A DNA stretch of 64,000 nucleotides from an uncultured Paracoccaceae bacterium. Lineage in GTDB: Bacteria > Pseudomonadota > Alphaproteobacteria > Rhodobacterales > Rhodobacteraceae. The notes beneath the pieces are model-generated. The model was not told the DNA's origin and made no database searches. It worked only from the letters and a program-made list of their open reading frames with translations. Of the stretch, positions 1-8,994 are shown one piece after another. Numbering within the stretch: the stretch's first letter is position 1; every line of letters begins with the position of its first letter. The translations under genes were made by a program, and so were the position numbers. The stretch covers positions 739,694-803,693 of the forward strand of contig CANMKB010000001.1 in assembly GCA_947498415.1 (NCBI GenBank), written 5' to 3'.

Positions 1-33
1 CATCTTCGGGTGCGATGAAAAAGGAAACGAGCC

Positions 34-504
34 ATGAGACTCGTATTTTGGGCAGGATTTTGGGCATTTCTCGTCGACCAGGCGAGCAAATATCTTGTGG
101 TTCACGCGTTGGATTTGCGCGAAATCGGCAAGATCGAAGTGCTTCCTCCGCTGTTGAATTTCCACATGGCGTGGAATCAAGGGATCAATTTTGGGTTACT
201 GTCCAACAGTGCAGATGCCGCAAAATGGGTTTTGATTGCTGTGGCGCTCGGGATCAGCGGGTTTGTGTATTACTGGGTCTATAAAGATCGCCCCGGAAAC
301 AAAGGTTTGATCGCTGCAGGGCTTCTTATTGGTGGCGCCTTGGGCAACGTGGTCGACCGCTTGCTATATGGCGCTGTTGCCGACTTTTTGAATATGTCCT
401 GCTGTGGCATCTACAATCCGTATGCCTTTAATGTCGCTGATATCGCAATTTTTGCTGGTGCTCTTGGATTGGCGATTTGGGGTGGTACGCAAAAGCAGGC
501 GTGA
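34..504 (+). CDS. lspA: Lipoprotein signal peptidase (signal peptidase II)
   Basis: Inner-membrane aspartic protease that removes the signal peptide from prolipoproteins after diacylglyceryl transfer. The 156-residue length is normal for the family. Four hydrophobic segments are visible, and the two catalytic aspartates lie in the conserved contexts NVVD (Asp108) and FNVAD (Asp136). Asp15 in the first membrane segment is also a conserved family position. The start ATG follows a purine-rich AAGGAAA stretch. The next gene downstream encodes a predicted lipoprotein, which would be a substrate, although lspA serves all lipoproteins. Family assignment is secure. Confidence 0.95.
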   Translation: MRLVFWAGFWAFLVDQASKYLVVHALDLREIGKIEVLPPLLNFHMAWNQGINFGLLSNSADAAKWVLIAVALGISGFVYYWVYKDRPGNKGLIAAGLLIGGALGNVVDRLLYGAVADFLNMSCCGIYNPYAFNVADIAIFAGALGLAIWGGTQKQA

Positions 505-554
505 CCTTCTTTAATTGATGCGTTAAAGCTTTCGGAAATGGCAGGAGTAATGTG

Positions 555-1070
555 ATGCGCATTTCACGAGCGATGATCTTTGGATTGGCCCTTTTGGTAT
601 CTGCGTGTGCCAACGAAAAAGGTATTCGAGTTCTATCCTCTGGCGACAGCGGACCTGATGAGTTTGCAATTATTCCTTCTAAACCATTGGCAACTCCTGA
701 GGACTATGCAGCCTTGCCCGAGCCCACTCCGGGTGGTGCCAACCTAACAGACCAAGATCCACTCAGCGACGCCGTTGCGGCCCTTGGTGGTCGTGGTGAG
801 CGAAACGCAGCAGGGCAGGGTATTCCGGCTGGGGATACGGCCTTGATCAGCTATGCGGCACGCCGCGGTAGTGGCGCGGGTATCAGGGAAGCACTTGCCG
901 GTGATGATGAGATCATTCGCAGCCGCTTTGATCGCTTTACCGGATGGCGTTTGGCGCGAGCCGATCGCTATAACGATGTCTATCGCCGCTATCATCTGAA
1001 TCCTTATCGTGAATTGGCGTTCTGGCGCTCGCGTGGTGTGAAAACACCAACTGCACCTTCCCAACCCTAA
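555..1070 (+). CDS. DUF3035-type small lipoprotein (BamF-like)
   Basis: Predicted outer-membrane lipoprotein of about 171 residues. A short hydrophobic signal ends in the lipobox LVSAC with Cys18 as lipid attachment site. The mature part is low in hydrophobicity and ends in an Arg/Tyr-rich stretch (RYNDVYRRYHLNPYRE). It resembles the alphaproteobacterial DUF3035 family, which I recall being renamed after the BAM-complex subunit BamF. I assign it from overall pattern only, so a BAM role is inference. A GTG at 552 is in frame, but the ATG at 555 is better placed behind CAGGAG. It lies 50 bases after lspA and 89 bases before the M16 gene. Confidence 0.7.
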   Translation: MRISRAMIFGLALLVSACANEKGIRVLSSGDSGPDEFAIIPSKPLATPEDYAALPEPTPGGANLTDQDPLSDAVAALGGRGERNAAGQGIPAGDTALISYAARRGSGAGIREALAGDDEIIRSRFDRFTGWRLARADRYNDVYRRYHLNPYRELAFWRSRGVKTPTAPSQP

Positions 1071-1159
1071 GCGAGAATGTTCTCACAAAAGCGTTGAAAG
1101 GGTTGAAGCCCTGACGGTGCGGCGTAACTATCACTCTTATACAACAAGAGGAGTGTTAC

Positions 1160-2503
1160 ATGCGTCGCATGATGATGTTGGCCGGGCTATTTGCTTTGTC
1201 AGCACTGCCCATCCGGGCCCAAGAGATGGTGACAGACTTTGTGCTCGGCAACGGCATGCAGGTTGTTGTGGTAGAAGATCACCGCGCACCCGTGGTGATG
1301 CATATGGTCTGGTACAAGGCGGGTTCAGCCGATGAACAGCCTGGCGTTTCTGGTGTCGCCCATTTTCTAGAGCACTTGTTGTTCAAAGCGACGGACACGC
1401 TTGAATCTGGTGAATTCTCTGAAGTTGTTTCAGCCAATGGTGGCCGTGACAACGCGTTCACCAGCTATGACTATACCGCCTATTATCAGCGTGTCGCCTC
1501 CGACAGGCTTGAATTGATGATGAAGATGGAAAGCGACCGGATGGTCAACATCCGTTTGACCGAAGACGACATCCTGACAGAGCGCGATGTGATTATCGAA
1601 GAGCGCAATCAGCGTACCGAAAACAGCGCCGGCGCCTTGTTTCGGGAACAACGCAGCGCCGCCCAGTATTTGAACCATCGCTATGGTGTTCCAATCATTG
1701 GCTGGCGGCATGAGATGGAGCAGCTCGATCTACAAGATGCGCTCTCTTATTACGAACAATACTATGCACCGAATAATGCAATTTTGGTTGTGGCGGGTGA
1801 TGTTTACCCAGACGAGGTAAAGGCGCTTGCTGAACAGTATTACGGTGTGATCCCAGCAAACCCAGATTTGCCCGAACGTTTGCGCCCACAAGAGCCGCCT
1901 CATACTTCCGCTCGTCGGATGGAGTTTCGTGACCCGCGCGTTGCGCAAGAGTATGTGACACAATCGTTCTTGGCGCCTGAGCGCGATAGTGGAGATCAGA
2001 AAGAAGCAGCGGCTTTGACGCTATTGGCGCAGGTTCTGGGCAGCGGCCCTAATTCTGTGCTGGCGAGAAAGCTTCAGTTTGGATCCAAGCAAGCGGTCTA
2101 TGTTTCTTCGTTTTATAACGGTGTGTCCCTTGATGACACGACGTTTGATCTGATTATCGTACCCGCAAATGGTGTGTCTTTGCGCGAAGCCGAAGATGCG
2201 ATGGGGGCAGCGATTGAGCAGTTCTTACAAGACGGAGTTGATCCGGAACACTTAAAGCGCATCAAGATGCAGCTTCGGGCTGAACAGATTTACGCACGTG
2301 ATGCAGCAGATTCTGTTGGTAATCGCTATGGGCGTGCTCTGACAAGTGGTCTGAACATTCAGGATGTTCAAGAGTGGCCTGAAATTTTGCAGGCCGTCAC
2401 TGAGGCAGAAATCATCGAGGCGGCCAAGCGGGTGTTTAACCCAGATCGCTCCGTGACGGGCTGGTTGTTGCGCCCGACATCAAACCAAGAGGTGACGCAA
2501 TGA
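1160..2503 (+). CDS. Secreted M16 (pitrilysin) family zinc peptidase, catalytic
   Basis: Periplasmic metallopeptidase of the M16B type, 447 residues. It begins with a Sec signal peptide, likely cut after Ala20 (IRA/QE). The inverted zinc motif HXXEH is intact as HFLEH (His68, Glu71, His72), and the distal glutamate region (IIEERNQ) follows about 70 residues later. The C-terminal half is the second M16 fold. A clear GAGGAG ribosome site precedes the ATG. The stop overlaps the start of the next M16 gene by four bases (ATGA), so the two are translationally coupled and probably form a heterodimer, as known for other M16B pairs. The substrate is unknown. Confidence 0.93.
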   Translation: MRRMMMLAGLFALSALPIRAQEMVTDFVLGNGMQVVVVEDHRAPVVMHMVWYKAGSADEQPGVSGVAHFLEHLLFKATDTLESGEFSEVVSANGGRDNAFTSYDYTAYYQRVASDRLELMMKMESDRMVNIRLTEDDILTERDVIIEERNQRTENSAGALFREQRSAAQYLNHRYGVPIIGWRHEMEQLDLQDALSYYEQYYAPNNAILVVAGDVYPDEVKALAEQYYGVIPANPDLPERLRPQEPPHTSARRMEFRDPRVAQEYVTQSFLAPERDSGDQKEAAALTLLAQVLGSGPNSVLARKLQFGSKQAVYVSSFYNGVSLDDTTFDLIIVPANGVSLREAEDAMGAAIEQFLQDGVDPEHLKRIKMQLRAEQIYARDAADSVGNRYGRALTSGLNIQDVQEWPEILQAVTEAEIIEAAKRVFNPDRSVTGWLLRPTSNQEVTQ

Positions 2504-3795
2504 AGCACTTTGTAGCAGCTGCGATTGTTTTCTTTGCGGCGCTTCCTGCGCGCGCAGAGATCGCCATTCAAGATGTGGTCACGCCGAACGGAACGCGGAC
2601 TTGGTTGGTGGAAGAGCATTCTATTCCTTTTGTCGCGCTCGAGCTGCGCTTTAAAGGTGGTGGAACGTTAGACGCCCCCGGAAAACGCGGCGCAACCAAC
2701 TTGATGATGGGCCTTCTGGAAGAGGGCACCGGAGAGATGAATGCAATGGATTTTGCTCGTGCAGCAGAGGAGCTGGCAGCAGATTTCAGCTATGATGCTT
2801 ATGATGATGCCATCAGCATCTCTGCGCGGTTCCTGACCGAGAATAGGGATCAAGCCGTCGCGCTTTTGCGCAAATCTGTTGTAGAGCCACGCTTTGATCA
2901 GGTGTCGATAGATCGCGTGCGCGAGCAAGTGATTTCCGGCATTCGTTCGGATGATAAGAACCCAGACCGTATCGCTTCGCAAACCTTCGACGGGCTGGCG
3001 TTTGGTGATCACCCTTATGCGACCTCGTTAAATGGCACTGAGGAAAGTGTCGGTGCACTGACCCGCGACGATATCGTTGAGGCGCATCAAAATGCGCTCG
3101 CTTTGGATCGGGTCTATGTTTCTGCGGTCGGTGACATTACTGCAGATGAACTTGGGCGATTGGTTGACGAGCTGCTGGCTGGTCTGCCGGAAACAGGTGC
3201 GCCGTTCCCCGCTCAAGCGCAATACCGTTTAGAAGGTGGTCAAACGCTTGTTGATTTCGCAACCCCTCAGTCCGTCGCAATCTTTGGTCACGAAGGAATT
3301 GAACGTGACGACCCAGATTTCTTTGCAGCTTACGTGCTGAATGTGATCTTAGGCGGTGGAAGCTTTGACAGCCGCCTGATGACCGAGGTGCGTGAGAAAC
3401 GCGGTCTAACCTATGGCGTAAATACTTTCTTGATCCCCAAGGATCTTGGGAGCCTGTATTTGGGTAGCGTCGCATCTGCAAACGATCGTATTTCGCAAGC
3501 TGTCGAAGTCATCGAGTCTGAATGGGCCCGCATGGCAAACGAGGGCCCGACACAGGCCGAATTGGATAAAGCAAAGACGTTTCTAACGGGTGCATATCCA
3601 TTGCGGTTTGATGGCAACGGGCCCATCGCCAATATCCTTGTCGGAATGCAGATGGATGACTTGCCGATTGATTATGCGGCCACCCGAAATGACAAAGTGA
3701 ATGCCGTAACGCTTGACGATGTAAAGCGTGTGGCAAAGCGCATTTTGCGCCCTGAAGATTTGCATTTTGTAATCGTTGGACAGCCTAAGATCTAA
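2500..3795 (+). CDS. Secreted M16 family protein, non-catalytic partner
   Basis: Second M16B protein (431 residues) with a signal peptide cut near Ala19 (ARA/EI). The fold is recognisable from the N-terminal beta region and from the RGLTYGV segment typical of the substrate-positioning half. The zinc motif is missing: the HXXEH position is occupied by a sequence around NLMMGLLEEGT with no histidines. In M16B heterodimers one subunit carries the zinc and the other supplies an Arg/Tyr pair, and this gene fits the latter role. It is co-transcribed with the catalytic partner through a 4-base overlap. It ends 26 bases before the convergent gene at 3822. Confidence 0.92.
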   Translation: MKHFVAAAIVFFAALPARAEIAIQDVVTPNGTRTWLVEEHSIPFVALELRFKGGGTLDAPGKRGATNLMMGLLEEGTGEMNAMDFARAAEELAADFSYDAYDDAISISARFLTENRDQAVALLRKSVVEPRFDQVSIDRVREQVISGIRSDDKNPDRIASQTFDGLAFGDHPYATSLNGTEESVGALTRDDIVEAHQNALALDRVYVSAVGDITADELGRLVDELLAGLPETGAPFPAQAQYRLEGGQTLVDFATPQSVAIFGHEGIERDDPDFFAAYVLNVILGGGSFDSRLMTEVREKRGLTYGVNTFLIPKDLGSLYLGSVASANDRISQAVEVIESEWARMANEGPTQAELDKAKTFLTGAYPLRFDGNGPIANILVGMQMDDLPIDYAATRNDKVNAVTLDDVKRVAKRILRPEDLHFVIVGQPKI

Positions 3796-3821
3796 CAGGT
3801 TTTAAATCCTTCCCAGGGGCC

Positions 3822-4505
3822 TTAGAGGCCCTTGGTGAGTCTTTGAAACGCATCCCATTCCAGGATTTCTATCCCAGACGCCTTAGTCGCTAAGTTTAAC
3901 GCGAATGCTTGTCCAAGCTGTTTTATCGCTATGCCACGATACTTGCGCAGCGGCCCAGACAACAATGGGTTTAGACGGGGCCAGATTTTCAAGACAAGTG
4001 CCTGACCTAATCCATATCGGTTATGAGGCGTAATGATATTGCTGGGGTGAAACAGGCTTAGCCTGATGAAATTCATTTTCATCAACGCAGCTTCGAGTTC
4101 GCCTTTGCTTCGCAAGAAAAATACCCGGGATTTGGGTGATGCTCCGACGGATGACAAAAGCTGAAAATGCCCAACACCTGCATCAACACAGGCTTGACCA
4201 AAGTCTATGACCGCATCTCGGTCAATTTTCACGAATTCTTCGCGCGTCACTTTAGAAGGTGCGCCGACACCCAGCGTGCAAATGGCAACGTCGTCACCAT
4301 TTATTAGATGTGAGTATGTGGATGCGTCGAGAGGGCCGACGATGTGTTCTCTGAGCTTCTCTGAAGTCACATCTGTGATCGGCCGTCTTGTCAGGGCCGT
4401 TATGGTTTTGACTTGAGGCATCTGGTCAAGCGCCACGATCACCTCGGAGCCCACCGCACCGGTGGCTCCGAGAAGGACAATGTTCAGGCTGTCAGCTTTG
4501 GTCAT
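3822..4505 (-). CDS. NAD(P)-binding Rossmann protein, TIP30/YbjT-like
   Basis: Atypical short-chain dehydrogenase-like protein of 227 residues. The dinucleotide-binding motif GATGAVG sits at residues 13-19, and a later LLSSVGA...RSKGELE segment resembles the active-site region of TIP30/HTATIP2-type oxidoreductases. The reaction is unknown. I take the ATG at 4505, which overlaps the stop of the aldehyde dehydrogenase (ATGA), rather than an upstream in-frame start that would extend 36 residues into that gene. It is the last gene of the deoC-aldehyde dehydrogenase operon, so a role in the same carbonyl metabolism is plausible but unproven. Confidence 0.75.
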   Translation of the reverse strand: MTKADSLNIVLLGATGAVGSEVIVALDQMPQVKTITALTRRPITDVTSEKLREHIVGPLDASTYSHLINGDDVAICTLGVGAPSKVTREEFVKIDRDAVIDFGQACVDAGVGHFQLLSSVGASPKSRVFFLRSKGELEAALMKMNFIRLSLFHPSNIITPHNRYGLGQALVLKIWPRLNPLLSGPLRKYRGIAIKQLGQAFALNLATKASGIEILEWDAFQRLTKGL

Positions 4506-6847
4506 TCGCCGTAAGGGATCCAGATGTTTTTCACTTCGGTCGCGGCCTCTAAGAAGATGCGGCCCTCGCCTTCGGCACTTGTCCAATTGCGACCATAGCC
4601 GTTGTTGACCCAAGTACGCTTTAAGTTCCCGGCGCTTCCCGCTTCGATCTGTTCGGAAATGTCAGATGAGCTAAAACTCCAGACGGCATCAACATTCAAA
4701 TGCTCAGCCAAAGTTTTCGACAGCTCTGCATGATCGCCGGACAGGATGTTCACCACGCCCGCAGGCACGTCAGATGTTTCGAGAACTTGATAGAAATCGA
4801 GCGCAGCCAGCGGGTAGGCCTGTGATGCGGTCAATACAATCCGGTTGCCCATCGCAATAGCGGGTGCCATCAACGAGATCAGCCCAAGCAAAGGTGCTTC
4901 GTCCGGGCAAACTGCGCCGATCACACCGACGGGTTCTTTCATCGCAAGTGCGACACCGCGGATCGGCACGCCATGCGCTTGCCCATCGTATTTGTCAGCC
5001 CATGCCGCGTAAGAGAATAGCCGTGAAATCGACGCTTCAACTTCGGCGGCCCCACCCTTTTTGCCAGTCAATCCATCAATGCGTGCTGCAAATTCGTTGG
5101 ATCGGGCGGACAGGTTTTCGGCGATGTAGTACAAGATTTGCGCACGAAGGTGCCCGGTGGTCTTTGACCATGCCTTTGCTCCTGCCGCGGCTTCAACTGC
5201 ATTCCGAATGTCTTTGCGGTTAGCGATCGGTGCTTGACCCAAAAGCTTGCCCTTAGAGCTGTACACATTCTGTGAATAGCCACCATCAGGGCGCGCTTGT
5301 TTGCCGCCGATGTAGAGTTTCGCCGTGCGGTCCAACGGATCGATTGGGCCATCCTCGCCAGCAAAGGCCTCGACCTTGCGGACAGCCTTTGCTGTGGATT
5401 TAGGTTTTGTGTAAGATTGCAGGCCTTCCCAACCGCCTTCGCGCCCAAATCCACTTTCGCGCACACCGCCAAAACCAGCAGCTGCGTCAAAGAGGTTGGT
5501 CGCATTCACCCACACGATCCCAGCGGACAGCTTTGGTGCAATATCCAGCGCAAGGTTTACGTTTTCAGTCCACACTGTCGCCGCCAGGCCGTAACGTGTG
5601 TTGTTGGCGATCTCGACAGCTTCACTGGGTGTCCGGAAAGTCATGGCACATAGCACTGGGCCAAAGATTTCTTCCTGCATTAGCTTTGATGCTGTGGACA
5701 GGCCAGTGATCAACGTTGGTGGGTAATAACATCCGTTGGCCGGGAGTGCGGCGTCGGAGGTATAGGTTTCACCATCTGTGTTGTTCTCGACCAAATCAGA
5801 AATGGTCTGTAACTGAACCGGGTCAACGACGGCGCCAACGTCGATGCATTTATCTAGTGGATCACCGATGCGCAGCCCATTCATCCGAGCTTTCAGCTTG
5901 GTGTAAAATGCCTCGGCAATGCCTTCTTGTACCAGTAAGCGTGAGCCTGCGCAGCATACCTGACCTTGGTTAAACCAAATTGCGTCCACCAATCCTTCGA
6001 TTGCGCTGTCGATATCGGCATCTTCGAAAACGATGTAAGGGGATTTCCCGCCGAGTTCGAGAGTCAGAGCCTTTCCGCTCCCGGCCGTTGCCTCACGAAT
6101 TTTGCGCCCCACTGACGTGGAGCCGGTAAAGGCAATCTTGTCGATGTCGTCATGCTGAACAATCAGCTCCCCTACTGCACCGTCGCCGGTGACAATGTTT
6201 ACCACACCTTTTGGTAGGCCCGCTTGGCGGCAAATGTCTGCAAAGAGCAGCGCTGTGAGGGACGTATATTCCGCAGGTTTCAGCACCACGGTATTGCCCA
6301 TCGCAATAGCGGGCGCGACTTTCCACGCCAACATCAACAATGGGAAGTTCCATGGGATAATCTGACCACAGACGCCAAGGGCTTCGCGATCTGGCAATTC
6401 GCTATCCATCAGCTGGGCCATGCCCGCATGGTAATAGAAGTGACGATGAACAAGCGGGATGTCGATATCGCGGCTTTCACGGATCGGCTTGCCGTTGTCG
6501 AGCGTTTCAAGAACGGCAAACAGGCGGCTATGCTTTTGGATCAAACGCGCAATCGCATAAAGGTAGCGCGCTCGGTTGTGGCCTGAAAGGCCAGCCCATT
6601 TGGGCTGTGCGACGCGTGCCGCTTTAACGGCAAGATCAACTTCGGCCTGCGTGGCTTGGCTAAGAGTTGCAAGCTCTTCGCCAGTGGCTGGGTTCTTGGA
6701 TGAAAAATCACTGCGCGCTGCAGAAAACTCTCCGTTGATAAAATGACCAAAGCCAGCGCCCTGATCGACAATCCACGCCAGCGCATCAGCTGCGCTTTCT
6801 GGGGCAGGGCCATATTCCATGGTTTCAAAGATCTCTTTTACAGTCAT
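4502..6847 (-). CDS. Two-domain aldehyde dehydrogenase, ALDH16 type
   Basis: Very long aldehyde dehydrogenase (781 residues against about 490 for ordinary ALDHs). Residues 30-495 are a complete ALDH: PWNFP with Asn167, LELGGKSP with catalytic Glu264, and NQGQVCC with catalytic Cys298. Residues about 505-781 are a second, shortened ALDH-like domain. In it the PWNFP region has become CPDEAPL, and neither the glutamate nor the cysteine loop is present. This layout matches the ALDH16 family, whose bacterial members keep the catalytic cysteine. It lies 9 bases after deoC and overlaps the downstream gene by 4 bases. DeoC releases acetaldehyde and glyceraldehyde 3-phosphate, so acetaldehyde is an obvious candidate substrate; this is inference from context. 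Confidence 0.9.
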   Translation of the reverse strand: MTVKEIFETMEYGPAPESAADALAWIVDQGAGFGHFINGEFSAARSDFSSKNPATGEELATLSQATQAEVDLAVKAARVAQPKWAGLSGHNRARYLYAIARLIQKHSRLFAVLETLDNGKPIRESRDIDIPLVHRHFYYHAGMAQLMDSELPDREALGVCGQIIPWNFPLLMLAWKVAPAIAMGNTVVLKPAEYTSLTALLFADICRQAGLPKGVVNIVTGDGAVGELIVQHDDIDKIAFTGSTSVGRKIREATAGSGKALTLELGGKSPYIVFEDADIDSAIEGLVDAIWFNQGQVCCAGSRLLVQEGIAEAFYTKLKARMNGLRIGDPLDKCIDVGAVVDPVQLQTISDLVENNTDGETYTSDAALPANGCYYPPTLITGLSTASKLMQEEIFGPVLCAMTFRTPSEAVEIANNTRYGLAATVWTENVNLALDIAPKLSAGIVWVNATNLFDAAAGFGGVRESGFGREGGWEGLQSYTKPKSTAKAVRKVEAFAGEDGPIDPLDRTAKLYIGGKQARPDGGYSQNVYSSKGKLLGQAPIANRKDIRNAVEAAAGAKAWSKTTGHLRAQILYYIAENLSARSNEFAARIDGLTGKKGGAAEVEASISRLFSYAAWADKYDGQAHGVPIRGVALAMKEPVGVIGAVCPDEAPLLGLISLMAPAIAMGNRIVLTASQAYPLAALDFYQVLETSDVPAGVVNILSGDHAELSKTLAEHLNVDAVWSFSSSDISEQIEAGSAGNLKRTWVNNGYGRNWTSAEGEGRIFLEAATEVKNIWIPYGE

Positions 6848-6856
6848 GGTCTTTCC

Positions 6857-7885
6857 TTAGCCTATCGCGTGGCGGTAGCCGGCGGAATATGCGCCGGTGA
6901 TATGGTGCTCAAGCTGACGCTCAATATCGCCAAGCAGGGATGATGCGCCAAATCGGAATAAATCGGGTTGCAACCATCGGTCGCCAAGTTCGTCTTTGAT
7001 CAAAGCAAGGTAAACAAGAGCGTCCTTAGCTTTAGAAATCCCGCCAGCAGGTTTGTAGCCAACGCGATACCCTGTGCAGTCATAATAGTCGCGTATCGCG
7101 CGGATCATAACCAAAGACACAGGAAGCGTTGCATTCACACTTTCTTTGCCGGTCGAGGTTTTGATGAAATCTGCACCCGCCATCATGCAGACCAAAGATG
7201 CCTTTGCGACATTGCGAAGTGTGCCCAATTCACCCGTGGCCAAGATGGCTTTCACGTGTGCGTCGCCGCAAGCTTCGCGGAAGGTGCGCATTTCGTCGTA
7301 TAGGGCTTGCCAGTTTCCTTGCAGGACGTGGCGGCGAGAAATCACAATATCGATTTCCGCAGCACCAGCTGCGACGGATTGGCGAATTTCTTCAACACGC
7401 AGGTGGAAAGGGGATAGGCCCGCAGGGAAGCCTGTTGATACTGCGGCCACCGGAATTCCGGACCCTTCTAGTGCCGTGACCGCTGTCTCGATCATGTCGT
7501 GGTAAACGCAGATCGCCCCAGTGGTCAGTGTGGGCAGTTCAAGTGTTTCCAGAATCTCTTGGCGCACTGGCTGTAGGGCTTTGGCGCATAACCGTTTAAC
7601 ACGCCCTTCCGTGTCGTCCCCGGAAAGCGTTGTCAGGTCGATCAAAGAAATTGCTTTGGCCAACCAAGCGGCTTGATGCTCTTTCTTAACCGAGCGACGG
7701 CCGGGCAAGGTCTTTGCACGGCGTTCAACGGCAGACGTATTCACTTGGACAGCGCGGACCCAATCAAGGTCGAGCGCCATGCCAGGATTGCGCGGCTCAA
7801 CCGCCTGCGGCAGTTGATGGGTATCGCTAAGAAGGGTGGTTTTTTGCATGTTGCACTCATGTTCAGAACGAGCGCAACTTTTCAT
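6857..7885 (-). CDS. deoC: Deoxyribose-phosphate aldolase
   Basis: Class I aldolase that splits 2-deoxyribose 5-phosphate into acetaldehyde and glyceraldehyde 3-phosphate in deoxynucleoside breakdown. The Schiff-base lysine is in FIKTSTGK and the proton-relay lysine in GYKPAGGI, both intact. I chose the ATG at 7885 because GGGGGA lies just upstream, giving 342 residues. The ATG at 7849 (MQKTTLL) is an in-frame alternative with a poorer ribosome site, and a longer frame to 8125 would run through the sit promoter. It is the first gene of an operon with the ALDH16-type enzyme and the Rossmann protein. The gene is divergent from sitA. Confidence 0.93.
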   Translation of the reverse strand: MKSCARSEHECNMQKTTLLSDTHQLPQAVEPRNPGMALDLDWVRAVQVNTSAVERRAKTLPGRRSVKKEHQAAWLAKAISLIDLTTLSGDDTEGRVKRLCAKALQPVRQEILETLELPTLTTGAICVYHDMIETAVTALEGSGIPVAAVSTGFPAGLSPFHLRVEEIRQSVAAGAAEIDIVISRRHVLQGNWQALYDEMRTFREACGDAHVKAILATGELGTLRNVAKASLVCMMAGADFIKTSTGKESVNATLPVSLVMIRAIRDYYDCTGYRVGYKPAGGISKAKDALVYLALIKDELGDRWLQPDLFRFGASSLLGDIERQLEHHITGAYSAGYRHAIG

Positions 7886-7955
7886 GCTTCCCCCTTTTTT
7901 ACAAGCATCCTGAGGCGATGAAACATAATTTTTTGTCCATATAGTCAAAATTAAA

Positions 7956-8001
7956 TGCGAATAATTCTCAATTGCGTTGACTTTGTTGCGAATAATTCTC
8001 A
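7956..8001. promoter_or_regulatory. Two identical Mur/Fur-like operator boxes upstream of sitA
   Basis: The 15-mer TGCGAATAATTCTCA occurs exactly twice, at 7956-7970 and 7987-8001. The starts are 31 bases apart, about three helical turns. Each copy is a near palindrome (12 of 15 positions agree with the reverse complement, core GAATAATTC). The second copy ends 29 bases before the sitA start codon. The motif resembles the Mur (manganese-responsive Fur-family) boxes known upstream of alphaproteobacterial sit and mntH genes, so manganese repression of sitABCD is the likely function. The region is also the leader of divergent deoC. Confidence 0.8.
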
Positions 8002-8030
8002 TATTCAACTTAACAAGAAGGAAGCCCTCA

Positions 8031-8984
8031 ATGCGATTCTCCCGACGTGGTTTTTTAGCTACCTCCGCAGCGCTTGCCGCAACGCCCTTGTCGGCGATGA
8101 GCCGTCTCGCTGTTGTCGCCACCACAGGGATGATTGTTGATGCTGTGCGCCAGGTGGGTGGTGATCTAGTGGATGTGCGCGGCCTAATGGGGTCTGGTGT
8201 TGATCCACATGCTTATCGCCAAACACGTACCGATATTGTCGCGATGACGCGCGCGGATTTGGTGCTGTGGCATGGTCTTTACCTTGAGGCGCAGATGGAA
8301 GCGTTTTTCCATGACCTCGGTAAAAAGCGGAATGTTGTTGCGGTGGCCGAAGAGCTTTCACGTGACTTGCTGCTTGGGCACGATGATTATGACGATAAGT
8401 TCGACCCGCATGTCTGGATGAACCCAGAGATTTGGTCACTTGTGGTTGCTGAAGTGCGCGATGCTCTCATCGCTGCGCAACCTGAAAGCGCCGAAGTGTT
8501 TAACGCCAACGCTGCAAGGCACTTGCGCGATCTTGTGCGCCTATCGGACTATTCGCAAAACATCCTATCAACGGTTCCTGAAACAGCCCGTGTGCTTTTG
8601 ACCGCACATGATGCCTTTGGCTATTTCGGCGAGGCCTATGGATTTGAGGTGCTGGGCATTCAAGGTATCTCGACCCAATCTGAAGCAGGGTTAAACCGCA
8701 TTGGTGAATTGGTTGATATGCTTGTCGATCGCAAGATTGGTGCTGTCTTTGTGGAAAGTTCTGTCTCGGACCGCTCTATTCGTGCGCTGATCGAAGGCGC
8801 AGCGGCGAAGGGGCACAAAGTGCAAGTCGGCGGAGAATTGTTCTCGGATGCGATGGGCCAAGAGGGCACCTATGAGGGGACCTACTTGGGCATGATCGAT
8901 CACAATGTCACTGTGATCGCTTCAGCGCTGGGCGGACACGCACCTGCGCGCGGCATGAACGATAAGCTAAGCGCGGGATTTTAA
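8031..8984 (+). CDS. sitA: Manganese-type ABC transporter substrate-binding protein (SitA/TroA)
   Basis: Periplasmic cluster A-I metal-binding protein, 317 residues. The N-terminus carries a twin-arginine signal (SRRGFLA), unusual next to the Sec or lipoprotein signals of many homologues. The four predicted metal ligands are His60 (DPHAY), His127 (DPHVW), Glu242 (VESS) and Asp273 (SDAMG). A His-His-Glu-Asp set without a His-rich loop is typical of manganese/iron rather than zinc proteins. The ATG at 8031 follows AAGGAAG; an in-frame start at 7977 would place coding sequence over an operator box. It is the first gene of a four-gene operon. Confidence 0.9.
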   Translation: MRFSRRGFLATSAALAATPLSAMSRLAVVATTGMIVDAVRQVGGDLVDVRGLMGSGVDPHAYRQTRTDIVAMTRADLVLWHGLYLEAQMEAFFHDLGKKRNVVAVAEELSRDLLLGHDDYDDKFDPHVWMNPEIWSLVVAEVRDALIAAQPESAEVFNANAARHLRDLVRLSDYSQNILSTVPETARVLLTAHDAFGYFGEAYGFEVLGIQGISTQSEAGLNRIGELVDMLVDRKIGAVFVESSVSDRSIRALIEGAAAKGHKVQVGGELFSDAMGQEGTYEGTYLGMIDHNVTVIASALGGHAPARGMNDKLSAGF

Positions 8985-8994
8985 AGGTTTGAAC

